Below, piece after piece: positions 35,242 to 43,627 of a DNA stretch of 64,000 bases. Position numbers and translations under genes: made by a program. Numbering within the stretch: the stretch's first letter is position 1; each line of letters begins with the position of its first letter. The DNA comes from Mycolicibacterium sp. TUM20985. GTDB lineage: Bacteria; Actinomycetota; Actinomycetes; Mycobacteriales; Mycobacteriaceae. A model generated the notes under the pieces. That model did no database searches, was not told where the DNA came from, and worked only from the letters and a program-made list of their open reading frames with translations. The stretch covers positions 3,844,001-3,908,000 of the forward strand of contig NZ_AP027291.1 in the NCBI RefSeq assembly GCF_030295745.1. Direction: 5' to 3'.

Positions 35242-35274
35242 GAACGGATGTTCAGCTGAATTATTCTCTGAACA
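35242..35274. promoter_or_regulatory. Candidate SorC-type operator between eltD and its regulator
   Basis: Overlapping inverted repeats in the 130-bp divergent region: GAAC-N4-GTTC at 35242-35253, and TGTTCAG (35249-35255) with CTGAACA (35268-35274), a 12-bp spacer between. TGAACA/TGTTCA half-sites are typical of SorC-family regulators such as LsrR. The site lies 60-90 bp upstream of eltD and 39-71 bp upstream of the regulator start, suited to control both genes. Confidence 0.6.
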
Positions 35275-35312
35275 GATGCTCTGGTCCTTTTCTTGGGTGC
35301 CATAATGCCCCC

Positions 35313-36350
35313 ATGTCCCCGTCGGCCCCGCGCACGCCGCCGCTGGACTCCGCCGTCGACACCGTGTCACCCGACGTCGAGGGCAGTCACTTCCCGGCGT
35401 CGCTGCTCTACACCGCGGCCCGGCTCTACTACGAGGACGACGCCACGCAGGCCGATGTCGCCGAACAACTCGGGACCAGCCGCGCGACGGTGAGCCGCCT
35501 GCTGGCCGAGGCGAAGCGCCAGGGCATCGTGCGGATCGAGGTGGTGCCGCCCGCCGAGGCCCGGCCGGGTGATCTGGCCGACCGACTGGCCAGAGCGCTC
35601 AATCTGACGTCGGTGTATCTCAGTCCGGCACTGCCCGCACCCGGACCGGGCCGCACCGTCATCGACGTGATGGGTCGCGTGTTGGCCCCCGCCGTCGGCC
35701 GCGCCCTCGGCGAAGCCGGTCTGCTGCCGGGTGACGTGCTGCTGGTGTCGTCCGGACGCACGGTGTACGAGGTCGCCCAGTGCGAGCTCGCCCCGCTGCC
35801 GGGCGTCGTCGTCGCCCCGACCGTCGGGGGCAACGATCAACCCGAGGAGTGGTACCAGACCAACGAGATCACCCGGCTGGTGGCCAATCGCGTTGGTGGA
35901 CGGGCGAATTACCTGTTCGCCCCCGCACTACCGGGTGTCGAGCTGTACCAGTCACTGCTGAACGATCCCGGCATCCAGCGCGTGTTGCACCTGTGGCCGC
36001 GGGCGCGATGTGCCCTGATGGGTGTCGGCGCGCCGCCGCTGACCCGCGCCGACATCCCGCGGTTCGTTCCCACCGGATCGTCCTCGCTCCGCGCGGCGGT
36101 CGGCGACGTGTGCTCCCGGTTCTACGACCGCGACGGATCACCCGTCGAGTTCGAGGACGGCGAGCGGCTTATCGCCGTGGAACTCGATGCACTGCGCCAC
36201 ATTCCGGTCACCATCGCGGTGGCCGTCGGCAAGGAGAAGATCGAATCGATCGTCGCCGGCGCGCGGGGTGGATACTTCAACCACCTCGTCACCGATCCAC
36301 TGACGGCGACCGAAATCCTGGCCAGTTCGGCCGTTTCCGACGGGACGTGA
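35313..36350 (+). CDS. SorC/DeoR-type transcriptional regulator of the polyol locus
   Basis: 345 residues from ATG 35313. The N-terminal helix-turn-helix (ATQADVAEQLGTSRATVSRLLAEAKRQGIVRIEV, in part) lies at about 50-80; the rest is the sugar-phosphate-binding SorC domain (GDVLLVSSGRTVYEVA, GVGAPPL, GNDQPEEWYQTNEITR). Such regulators usually respond to the phosphorylated sugar made by the pathway. It is divergent from eltD, with palindromes in between. The frame is open 26 codons upstream of this ATG, across the operator region; I judge that too improbable. Confidence 0.87.
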   Translation: MSPSAPRTPPLDSAVDTVSPDVEGSHFPASLLYTAARLYYEDDATQADVAEQLGTSRATVSRLLAEAKRQGIVRIEVVPPAEARPGDLADRLARALNLTSVYLSPALPAPGPGRTVIDVMGRVLAPAVGRALGEAGLLPGDVLLVSSGRTVYEVAQCELAPLPGVVVAPTVGGNDQPEEWYQTNEITRLVANRVGGRANYLFAPALPGVELYQSLLNDPGIQRVLHLWPRARCALMGVGAPPLTRADIPRFVPTGSSSLRAAVGDVCSRFYDRDGSPVEFEDGERLIAVELDALRHIPVTIAVAVGKEKIESIVAGARGGYFNHLVTDPLTATEILASSAVSDGT

Positions 36351-36364
36351 TCTCGACGGGACGA

Positions 36365-37849
36365 TTAGTCTCTCGCGCTCAGTGCTCCTAGTTCGTGCAC
36401 GAGATTCCTGGTCGCGGGATAAAGCTGGCGCCACACGTCGTACAGCTCGTCGTAGCGTGCCCGGTTGGCAGGATCCGGCGTGATCTCCCTCTCGATCTTC
36501 GCCCAATCCGTCTCCGGTGCAACCAGATTCACGCCGATGGCAGCCATCAGTGCGTCCCCGTAGCTGGCACCGATCGCCTGCTCGGGAACCAGTTGTGCGC
36601 GACCGGTGATATCGCTGACCGCCTGCGCCCAGATCGGACTGCGCAGGCCGCCGCCCACCGCCACGGTCCGTCGCGCGGCATGCGCGTCGTCGAACATCTC
36701 GAGGATCTGCCTGATGCCGAAACCGATGCCCTCGTAGGCGGCTCGGAACAGGTGGCCGCGACCATGACGCAGGGTCAGGCCCGCGAACAGGCCACGCGCA
36801 TCCGGGTCGAACACCGGGGTCCGCTCCCCCGCCAGATACGGCAGCGCGATCAGCCCCTCGCTGCCTGCGGGCACCTTCGACGCCTCGGCCATCAGCGTGT
36901 CGAATGACGCACCACCGGTGATGGTCTGCAGCCAGCCGATCAGGCTGCCGGCCGTCGACGTTCCCGCGGCCAGCGCGAGGGACCCACGCTCGATGCCCGC
37001 GGTCGTCCACAGCGCCGGATCGCTGTGGTACTCGTCGATGATCTGGACCAGGAACATCGTGGAGCCGTACATCAGCATCTGATCGCCGGGATTGTGGACG
37101 CCCACGGAGAACGCCTCCGAATAGGCGTCGACCGTCCCCGCCACCACCGGCGTGCCCCTCGGAATGCCGGTGGCCGCGGCCGCTTCGGCGTGCACGGTGC
37201 CCACGACCTCACTGGGCCAGATCAGGCGGGGCAGCGGCAGGTGCGCGCAGATCCGGCTCGCCCAGTCGGTGTTCCAGTCGAACTCGCGCGTCGCATAGAG
37301 CGGATCGCACTGGCTGGCGGTGTGATGGTCCAGCACGTATTCACCGGTCAACTTGGCGGCGACGTACGAGTTGGACCCGTACCACCCGGTGGCCCGCTCG
37401 AACACGTCGGGCTCATGGCGCCGGACCCATTCCAGCTTGGGTCCGACGGCCTGGCTCGACAGCAGCGTGCCCGCCTGCTCGAGGATGGCGTCGGCGCCGA
37501 ATTCGGCCGTGAGCGAGTGGATTTCGGCCGTGGCCCGGGTGTCGACGCCGTAGAGGATGGCGGGCCGCAGCGGCGTCAGGTCGTCATCGCACAGCACCAG
37601 ACACGGGCCGACACCGCTGACGCACATCGCGGCGATCCGCGAGTCCGCCGGAAGCTCGGCCGTCAGCCGCCTGCTGATCTCGCAGACTTCGGCCCACCAC
37701 GTCGCTTCTGCGTCGACCTCGACCCAGCCCGGCCGGGGCAGGTTCACCGAATGCGGGATGGTCGCCGACGCGACGACGACGCCCGTCGGGTCGGCGAGGA
37801 CGCCCTTGGTGCTCCCGGTGCCCATGTCGATTCCGAGAAGCAGCTCCAC
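36365..37849 (-). CDS. FGGY-family carbohydrate kinase
   Basis: 494 residues. The actin-like ATPase fold is seen in LLGIDMGTGSTKGVLAD (phosphate 1), GTVDAYSEAF (with the catalytic Asp), GSTMFLVQ (phosphate 2) and VAVGGGLRSPIWAQ (adenosine). The sequence is of the xylulose-kinase-like branch. It converges on the SorC regulator with a 14-bp gap and is on the same strand as the importer operon but separated from it by the regulator. The substrate is unknown; in the polyol pathway it might phosphorylate L-erythrulose or a pentulose. A terminator-like hairpin separates it from etfA. Confidence 0.85.
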   Translation of the reverse strand: MELLLGIDMGTGSTKGVLADPTGVVVASATIPHSVNLPRPGWVEVDAEATWWAEVCEISRRLTAELPADSRIAAMCVSGVGPCLVLCDDDLTPLRPAILYGVDTRATAEIHSLTAEFGADAILEQAGTLLSSQAVGPKLEWVRRHEPDVFERATGWYGSNSYVAAKLTGEYVLDHHTASQCDPLYATREFDWNTDWASRICAHLPLPRLIWPSEVVGTVHAEAAAATGIPRGTPVVAGTVDAYSEAFSVGVHNPGDQMLMYGSTMFLVQIIDEYHSDPALWTTAGIERGSLALAAGTSTAGSLIGWLQTITGGASFDTLMAEASKVPAGSEGLIALPYLAGERTPVFDPDARGLFAGLTLRHGRGHLFRAAYEGIGFGIRQILEMFDDAHAARRTVAVGGGLRSPIWAQAVSDITGRAQLVPEQAIGASYGDALMAAIGVNLVAPETDWAKIEREITPDPANRARYDELYDVWRQLYPATRNLVHELGALSARD

Positions 37850-37873
37850 GGAGCAACCCTACGTCGCACGCAG

Positions 37874-37903
37874 AACCCCGGTGCACCAGAGTGCACCGGG
37901 GTT
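37874..37903. terminator. Hairpin downstream of etfA
   Basis: Thirteen-bp perfect stem (37874-37886 and 37891-37903, arm AACCCCGGTGCAC) with a 4-nt loop, in the 79-bp gap between the etfA stop and the FGGY kinase start. The T-run follows the stem on the forward strand (TTTTGCG); on the reverse strand, where etfA is transcribed, the stem lacks a T-tract, which is common in mycobacteria. Confidence 0.65.
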
Positions 37904-37928
37904 TTGCGGGTCAGTCCGCGGAGGCGGA

Positions 37929-38885
37929 TCAGCCCTTGCGGGTCTTGACGGCGTCGGTCAGCTGCGGGGTGACCTTGAACAGGTCACCGACGATGCCGTA
38001 GTCGGCGATCTCGAAGATCGGCGACTCCTCGTCCTTGTTCACCGCGACGATGGTCTTGGACGTCTGCATGCCTGCCCGGTGCTGAATCGCACCGGAGATG
38101 CCGAGGGCGACGTACAGCTGCGGCGAGACGGTCTTGCCCGTCTGGCCGACCTGGAACTGACCCTCGTAGAAGCCGGAGTCGACCGCTGCGCGGGAGGCGC
38201 CGACCGCGCCACCGAACGCATCGGCGAGATCCTCGATGATGCCGAAGTTCTCCTTGCTCCCGACGCCACGACCGCCGGCGACGACGATCTTGGCCTCGGT
38301 CAGTTCCGGACGCGCGCTCTTCTGCGCGGGCTGCCGGGACGTGACCTTCGTGGCGTTCTCGGCCGGAGCGGGCACCTCGACGCTGACGACCTCACCGGCG
38401 CCGGCGACGGGTTCTGCCTCGAACGCACCGGGCCGGACGGCGATGACGGGTGAGTCACCCTCGGCCTTGGCCTCGGTGGTGTAGGCGCCGCCGAAGATGG
38501 AGTGCACGCCGACCGGGCCCTCCTTGATGCCGACGACGTCGTACAGCAGCCCGGAGTCGGTGGCGGCCGCAACGCGTCCGGCGACTTCCTTGCCCTCGGC
38601 GTTCGCGGCCACGACGATCGCGGCGGGAGACGCCGACTCGGCGAGCTCGACCAGCACGTCCACCTTGGGGGTGACCAGGTACTGCTCGGCGGTGTCCGAC
38701 TCGGCCGCGTAGATCTTGGCGGCGCCTGCCGCCTTGAGCGCGTCGGTCAGCTTCTCGGTGGTACCGGGAGCGCCCACCACGACGGCGGACGGTTCACCGA
38801 GTACGCGGGCTGCGGTGATCAGCTCGCCGGTGATGTTCTTCAGATTGCCTTCAGCATGCTCGACGAGCACGAGTACTTCAGCCAT
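37929..38885 (-). CDS. etfA: Electron transfer flavoprotein alpha subunit
   Basis: 318 residues (FixB; orthologue of Rv3028c). It binds FAD and passes electrons from acyl-CoA dehydrogenases toward ETF:menaquinone oxidoreductase. The C-terminal FAD domain has AGGRGVGSKENFGIIEDLA, GQTGKTVSPQLYVALGISGAIQH and NKDEESPIFEIADYGIVGD, all classic. The N-terminal domain (MAEVLVLVEHAEG) is intact. It starts 44 bp after etfB and probably shares its transcript. Confidence 0.96.
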   Translation of the reverse strand: MAEVLVLVEHAEGNLKNITGELITAARVLGEPSAVVVGAPGTTEKLTDALKAAGAAKIYAAESDTAEQYLVTPKVDVLVELAESASPAAIVVAANAEGKEVAGRVAAATDSGLLYDVVGIKEGPVGVHSIFGGAYTTEAKAEGDSPVIAVRPGAFEAEPVAGAGEVVSVEVPAPAENATKVTSRQPAQKSARPELTEAKIVVAGGRGVGSKENFGIIEDLADAFGGAVGASRAAVDSGFYEGQFQVGQTGKTVSPQLYVALGISGAIQHRAGMQTSKTIVAVNKDEESPIFEIADYGIVGDLFKVTPQLTDAVKTRKG

Positions 38886-38929
38886 TGCCTTTTGTCGCTC
38901 TCTTGCGTTGTGGGGAAGTGTGGTTGGGG

Positions 38930-39724
38930 TCAGAGAAGCTTCTGCGCGACCAGGTAGTCGGCGATCTGCTGGCCGCCCTCGCCCTCGTCGGTGACCTTCT
39001 CGCCTGCCGTCTTGGGCGGCTTCGGGGTGGCCGACGTGACGGTCGAGTTGGCGTTCGCGCCACCGACCTCGTCGGACTCGACGCCGATCCCGGCGAGCGT
39101 CAGCTTCTCGACCGGCTTCTTCTTCGCGGCCATGATGCCCTTGAAGGACGGGAAGCGGGCGTCGTCGACGATCTTCTCGCTGATGCTGACGATGGCGGGC
39201 AACGTGGCCTCGAGGCCGAAGATGCCGTCGTCGGTCTCGCGCTCGCCGGTGATCTTGCCGTCGGCGACGTCGATGCTGCGCATGGCGGTCAGCTGCGGCA
39301 GCCCGAGGTAGTGGGCGATGACCGCGGGAACTGCGCCGCCGACGCCGTCGCTGGTCTCGTTACCGGCGATCACGAAGGCGACGTCCTCGATCTGACCAAG
39401 CGCACGGGCGAGCGCCCACGACGTCTGCACCAGGTCGGAGCCCACCATGGCGTCATCGGCCAGGTGGTACGCCGAGTCGGCGCCCATCGACAACGCGCGG
39501 CGGATGGCCGTCTCGGCACCCGTCGGGCCCGCGGTCAGCACGACTACGTTGTAGCCGGACTCCGCGTGCTTCTCCTTGAGCTGCAACGCGACCTCGACGG
39601 CCTTCTCGTTGATCTCGTCCAGGACCGGATCGCTGCCTGCGCGATCGAGGGTCCAGGCACCGTCGTTGAGATGGCGGTCCTCGTAGTCGGGAACTTGTTT
39701 GATCAGCACCACGATGTTCGACAT
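38930..39724 (-). CDS. etfB: Electron transfer flavoprotein beta subunit
   Basis: 264 residues (FixA; orthologue of Rv3029c). It forms the ETF heterodimer with EtfA and holds AMP. The N-terminus MSNIVVLIKQVPDYEDRHLNDG and segments DEINEKAVEVALQLKE, AGNETSDGVGGAVPA and PQLTAMRSIDVADGKITGERE are typical, including the recognition loop that docks on dehydrogenases. First gene of the etfBA operon; a perfect 16-bp palindrome lies 74 bp upstream and may be its operator. Confidence 0.96.
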   Translation of the reverse strand: MSNIVVLIKQVPDYEDRHLNDGAWTLDRAGSDPVLDEINEKAVEVALQLKEKHAESGYNVVVLTAGPTGAETAIRRALSMGADSAYHLADDAMVGSDLVQTSWALARALGQIEDVAFVIAGNETSDGVGGAVPAVIAHYLGLPQLTAMRSIDVADGKITGERETDDGIFGLEATLPAIVSISEKIVDDARFPSFKGIMAAKKKPVEKLTLAGIGVESDEVGGANANSTVTSATPKPPKTAGEKVTDEGEGGQQIADYLVAQKLL

Positions 39725-39797
39725 GAGTGTGGTTCGTCCTCCTCGATGAGGCCGCAGCCGGCCTGCGCATTATCATGATTCAACCAACAACCACCAT

Positions 39798-39813
39798 GTT
39801 ACTGGCCAGTAAC
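39798..39813. promoter_or_regulatory. Perfect 16-bp palindrome upstream of etfB, candidate repressor operator
   Basis: GTTACTGGCCAGTAAC is fully self-complementary and stands 74-89 bp upstream of the etfB start and 121 bp upstream of the divergent methyltransferase start. Its length and symmetry fit a TetR-type dimer operator, a class that controls many fatty-acid oxidation genes in mycobacteria. I cannot assign a specific regulator. Confidence 0.6.
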
Positions 39814-39933
39814 GTTGCGGTGGTAGGTAGAAACACCATAGCTGGTGTTGTTTAACCTTCTGCCCCTCCCTGGGCGTCTGGACCCCTCGTGAACGAGTGA
39901 CAATCGCCATAGCTGCGTTAGCCTGCGTTGGCA

Positions 39934-40722
39934 ATGAGCGCATTTTCTCGTCCCGAGCCGTCCGATGCCGTACTTCCCCTGACCGGGGAACGCACGGTGC
40001 CCGGACTCGCCGAGGAGAACTACTGGTTCCGCCGGCACGAGGTCGTCTACCAGCAGCTCCTGGACCGTTGCGCGGGGCGGGACGTGCTCGAGGCCGGTTC
40101 CGGGGAGGGCTACGGCGCCGATCTGATCGCCGACGTGGCGCGACGGGTGATCGCGCTGGACTACGACGAATCCGCCGTCGCCCACGTCCGCGCCCGTTAC
40201 CCGCGCGTCGAGATGCGACAGGGCAATCTCGCTCAATTACCGCTTGGTGACGGTGTCGTCGACGTGGTGGTGAACTTCCAGGTGATCGAGCATCTCTGGG
40301 ATCAGCCGCAGTTCGTCGGGGAATGCGCCCGGGTGTTGAGGCCCTCCGGGCTGCTACTGATGTCCACGCCCAACCGCATCACCTTCTCCCCCGGTCGCGA
40401 CACCCCCGTGAACCCGTTCCACACCCGTGAACTGAACGCCGCCGAGCTGACCGAGCTGCTCACCGACGCGGGCTTCACCGTCGAGGCCATGCTGGGGGTG
40501 TTCCACGGCGCTCGGCTAGCCGAGCTGGACGCCCGCCACGAGGGCTCCCTCATCGACGCGCAGATCGCGCGGGCCGTGGCCGACGCACCCTGGCCCGCCG
40601 ACCTGCTGGCCGACGTCGCGTCGGTCCGCACCGACGACTTCGACCTCCTCGAGGCTGGCGGACCCGACAGCCCCAACATCGACGACAGCCTGGATCTGGT
40701 GGCCATCGCGGTGCGACCGTGA
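39934..40722 (+). CDS. SAM-dependent methyltransferase of the MGLP cluster (Rv3030-like)
   Basis: 262 residues from ATG 39934. Class I Rossmann methyltransferase: motif I VLEAGSGEGYGADLIADVA, then RVIALDYDES and DVVVNFQVIEHLWDQ. The N-terminal PLTGERTVPGLAEENYWFRRHEVVYQQL is conserved in the Rv3030 family, which is thought to methylate sugar residues during synthesis of 6-O-methylglucose lipopolysaccharide (MGLP). It overlaps the GH57 gene by 4 bp (GTGA). The target position is not shown here. Confidence 0.83.
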   Translation: MSAFSRPEPSDAVLPLTGERTVPGLAEENYWFRRHEVVYQQLLDRCAGRDVLEAGSGEGYGADLIADVARRVIALDYDESAVAHVRARYPRVEMRQGNLAQLPLGDGVVDVVVNFQVIEHLWDQPQFVGECARVLRPSGLLLMSTPNRITFSPGRDTPVNPFHTRELNAAELTELLTDAGFTVEAMLGVFHGARLAELDARHEGSLIDAQIARAVADAPWPADLLADVASVRTDDFDLLEAGGPDSPNIDDSLDLVAIAVRP

Positions 40723-42287
40723 GTGAGCCCGCGGCGGCGCCCGTGCCCGGGATGTTCACCCTCGTCCTGCACACCCACCTGCCATGGCTGGCCCATCACG
40801 GTCGTTGGCCGGTCGGCGAGGAATGGCTCTATCAGTCGTGGGCGGCGACCTATCTACCCTTGGTGGCACTGCTGCGCAGATTGGCCGACGAGGGCCGCAG
40901 CCACCTGCTCACCCTCGGCATGACACCGGTGGTCGCCGCCCAGCTCGACGACCCCTACTGCCTGACCGGCATGCACCACTGGCTGGCGAACTGGCAGCTG
41001 CGCGCCAGGGAGGCCACCGTGGCCCGCACCGGAGGCGGCACGGGCTACGGAGCGCCGGACGCCTTGCGCACCTTCGGTTTCCACGAACATGACGCGGCAG
41101 GCCGCGCGCTCGACGACTTCTCGTCGACGTGGCGCCACGGCGGGAGCCCGCTGTTCCGTCAGCTCATCGACGCCGAGGCCATCGAACTGCTTGGCGGGCC
41201 GTTGGCGCACCCGTTCCAACCCCTATTGCACCCGAGGCTGCGGGAGTTCGCCCTGCGCGAGGGTCTCGCCGACGCCGGTCAGCGATTCGCTCATGTGCCC
41301 GGCGGCATCTGGGCGCCGGAGTGCGCATACTCACCGGGGCTGGAGCGCGAGTACGCCGCCGCGGGCGTGACGCACTTCATGGTCGACGGCCCAACGCTGC
41401 ACGGCGACACCGCGGCGGGTCGCCCGGTCGGTGATACCGACGTCGTCGCCTTCGGTCGCGACCTCAAGGTGAGCTACCGGGTCTGGTCGCCCAAGTCGGG
41501 CTACCCGGGTCACGCCGCCTACCGCGACTTCCACACCTACGACCACCTCACCGGGCTGAAACCGGCCCGCGTCACGGGGCGCGCGGTGCCCTCGGCGGAG
41601 AAGGCCCCCTACGACCCCGAGCGCGCCGACCATGCCGTCGACGTCCACGTCGCCGACTTCGTCGACACGGTGCGGCGCAGGCTGGTGTCGGAGTCGACGC
41701 GCATCGGCAGGCCCGCCCACGTCGTCGCCGCGTTCGACACCGAACTGTTCGGGCACTGGTGGCACGAGGGACCGGTCTGGCTCGAGCGCGTGCTGCGCGC
41801 ACTGCCGGAAGCCGGGGTGCGGCTCGGCACGCTGTCCGACGCCATCGCGGGCGGGTTCGTCGGGTCACCCGTCGAATTGCCGTCCAGCTCTTGGGGTTCC
41901 GGCAAGGACTGGCAGGTGTGGTCCGGAGATCAGGTCGCCGATCTGGTCCACCTCAACACCGAGGTGGTGGATACGGCATTGGCCAGCGTCGACAAGGCGC
42001 TGACTCAGCACGAGGCGCTGGGTGCCCCCACGCCGCGCGACTTCGTCGCCGACCAGATCCTTCGCGAGGCGTTGCTCACCGTGTCGAGCGACTGGCCGTT
42101 CATGGTCAGCAAGGACACCGCGGCCGAGTACGCGCGCTACCGCGCACACCTGCATGCCCACGCGACGCGGGAGATCGCGGACGCCCTGGCCGCCGGGCGC
42201 CGCCACCACGCGGAGCGCCTGGCAGGCAACTGGAATCGCGCCGACGGACTGTTCGGTGCGCTCGACGCCAGGCGACTCCCCCGATGA
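40719..42287 (+). CDS. GH57 alpha-1,4-glucan branching enzyme (Rv3031-like)
   Basis: 522 residues from GTG 40719. GH57 regions are visible: FTLVLHTHLPWLAHHGRWP (N-terminal), GGIWAPECAYSPGLEREY with the nucleophile Glu, and VVAAFDTELFGHWWHEGP with the acid/base Asp; a C-terminal helical domain follows. The orthologue Rv3031 is the branching enzyme of the MGLP/glucan cluster, adding alpha-1,6 branches. The start overlaps the methyltransferase stop. It is followed by a palindromic element and the glucosyltransferase. Confidence 0.88.
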   Translation: MSEPAAAPVPGMFTLVLHTHLPWLAHHGRWPVGEEWLYQSWAATYLPLVALLRRLADEGRSHLLTLGMTPVVAAQLDDPYCLTGMHHWLANWQLRAREATVARTGGGTGYGAPDALRTFGFHEHDAAGRALDDFSSTWRHGGSPLFRQLIDAEAIELLGGPLAHPFQPLLHPRLREFALREGLADAGQRFAHVPGGIWAPECAYSPGLEREYAAAGVTHFMVDGPTLHGDTAAGRPVGDTDVVAFGRDLKVSYRVWSPKSGYPGHAAYRDFHTYDHLTGLKPARVTGRAVPSAEKAPYDPERADHAVDVHVADFVDTVRRRLVSESTRIGRPAHVVAAFDTELFGHWWHEGPVWLERVLRALPEAGVRLGTLSDAIAGGFVGSPVELPSSSWGSGKDWQVWSGDQVADLVHLNTEVVDTALASVDKALTQHEALGAPTPRDFVADQILREALLTVSSDWPFMVSKDTAAEYARYRAHLHAHATREIADALAAGRRHHAERLAGNWNRADGLFGALDARRLPR

Positions 42288-42300
42288 CCCCCGCCTTGCC

Positions 42301-42360
42301 GCGAGCGTGCGTGTCTGCGGGCGACACGCCACCTCGAAATCGGACTTCGCGCACGCTCGC
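42301..42360. repeat. 60-bp palindromic intergenic element
   Basis: Perfect 11-bp outer arms (42301-42311 GCGAGCGTGCG; 42350-42360) enclose a second hairpin, GCGTGTC (42309-42315) with GACACGC (42323-42329). The element fills most of the 100-bp gap between the GH57 and glucosyltransferase genes. It has the same overall size and the same GCGAG...CTCGC ends as the palindromes at 10488 and 54786 but a different core. Confidence 0.7.
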
Positions 42361-42387
42361 ACCGCACGGCCACGCGGCGAGGGCGTC

Positions 42388-43614
42388 GTGAAAGTCCTCC
42401 TCGTCTCCTGGGAATACCCGCCGGTCGTCATCGGCGGCCTCGGGCGCCACGTCCACCACCTCGCCACCGCACTGGCCGCATCGGGCCACGAGGTCGTCGT
42501 CCTCAACAGGCGGCCCTCGGGCACCGACCCGAGCACCCACCCCTCGAGTGACGACGTCAGCGAGGGCGTGCGGGTGATCGCCGCCGCCGAGGATCCGCAC
42601 GCCTTCGACTTCAGCACGGACATGATGGCGTGGACGCTGGCCATGGGGCACGCGATGGTTCGCGCAGGCCTGGCGCTCAAGTGGCGACCCGACGTGGTCC
42701 ACGCCCACGACTGGCTGGTCGCGCATCCGGCCATCGCCCTAGCCGAACACTTCGACGTACCACTGGTTTCCACCATCCATGCCACCGAGGCCGGCAGACA
42801 CTCGGGCTGGGTGTCCGGCAAGATCAGCCGCCAGGTGCACGCGGTGGAGTCGTGGCTGGTGCGCGAATCCGACTCCCTCATCACGTGTTCGGCGTCGATG
42901 GGTGACGAGATCACCGAACTGTTCGGCCCCGGCCTCGCCGAGTCGCGGGTGATCCGCAACGGAATCGACTCCGCCCTTTGGCCCTTCGCCCGTCGCACCG
43001 AGCGACGGGGGCCCGCGCGACTGCTCTATCTCGGGCGCCTCGAATACGAGAAGGGCGTGCACGACGCCATCGCCGCGTTGCCGCGCATCCGGCGCACCCA
43101 CCCGGGTACCACGCTCACGGTCGCCGGGGACGGCACCCAGCTGGAGTGGCTGCTCGAACAGGCGCGAAAGCACAAGGTGCTCAAGGCAATCGACTTCGTC
43201 GGACGGGTCGACCACGAGCAGCTGGTGGCATTGCTGCACGATTGCGACGCCGCGGTCCTGCCCAGCCACTACGAACCGTTCGGCATCGTGGCGCTGGAGG
43301 CGGCCGCGACCGGCGCACCGCTGGTGACGTCCAACGTCGGCGGGCTGGGCGAGGCGGTGCTCGACGGTGAGACCGGAATGTCGGTGCCGCCCCGCGACAT
43401 CGCCGCACTCGCCGGTGCGGTGCGCGCCGTGCTCGACGACCCCGTCGCCGCCCAGCGCCGCGCGGAGGCGGCCCGCCAACGCCTGGACTCGGCGTTCGAC
43501 TGGAATACGGTCGCCGCCGAGACCACCCAGGTCTACCTCGCCGCCAAGCGTCGCGAGCGCGAACCGCACCGCAGACGGCTCATCGTCGAGCACGCCCTCC
43601 CCGACCGCGGCTGA
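42388..43614 (+). CDS. GT4-family alpha-1,4-glucosyltransferase (Rv3032-like)
   Basis: 408 residues from GTG 42388 (VKVLLVSWEYPPVVIGGLG). Two Rossmann domains of the GT-B fold; the N-terminal loop GGLGRHVHHLA and the C-terminal donor site SHYEPFGIVALEAAATGAPLVT, with the E-x7-E pattern, are clear. Rv3032 elongates the alpha-1,4-glucan of MGLP and also contributes to glycogen/glucan synthesis, using UDP- or ADP-glucose. A longer frame from 42022 is an overlap with the end of the GH57 gene and is rejected. Confidence 0.9.
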   Translation: MKVLLVSWEYPPVVIGGLGRHVHHLATALAASGHEVVVLNRRPSGTDPSTHPSSDDVSEGVRVIAAAEDPHAFDFSTDMMAWTLAMGHAMVRAGLALKWRPDVVHAHDWLVAHPAIALAEHFDVPLVSTIHATEAGRHSGWVSGKISRQVHAVESWLVRESDSLITCSASMGDEITELFGPGLAESRVIRNGIDSALWPFARRTERRGPARLLYLGRLEYEKGVHDAIAALPRIRRTHPGTTLTVAGDGTQLEWLLEQARKHKVLKAIDFVGRVDHEQLVALLHDCDAAVLPSHYEPFGIVALEAAATGAPLVTSNVGGLGEAVLDGETGMSVPPRDIAALAGAVRAVLDDPVAAQRRAEAARQRLDSAFDWNTVAAETTQVYLAAKRREREPHRRRLIVEHALPDRG

Positions 43615-43627
43615 CGGAGATCACCGC

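Noticed and set aside
42022..42387. Longer glucosyltransferase start within the GH57 gene
   Set aside because: These codons lie over the GH57 C-terminus and the palindrome; the conserved N-terminus starts at GTG 42388.
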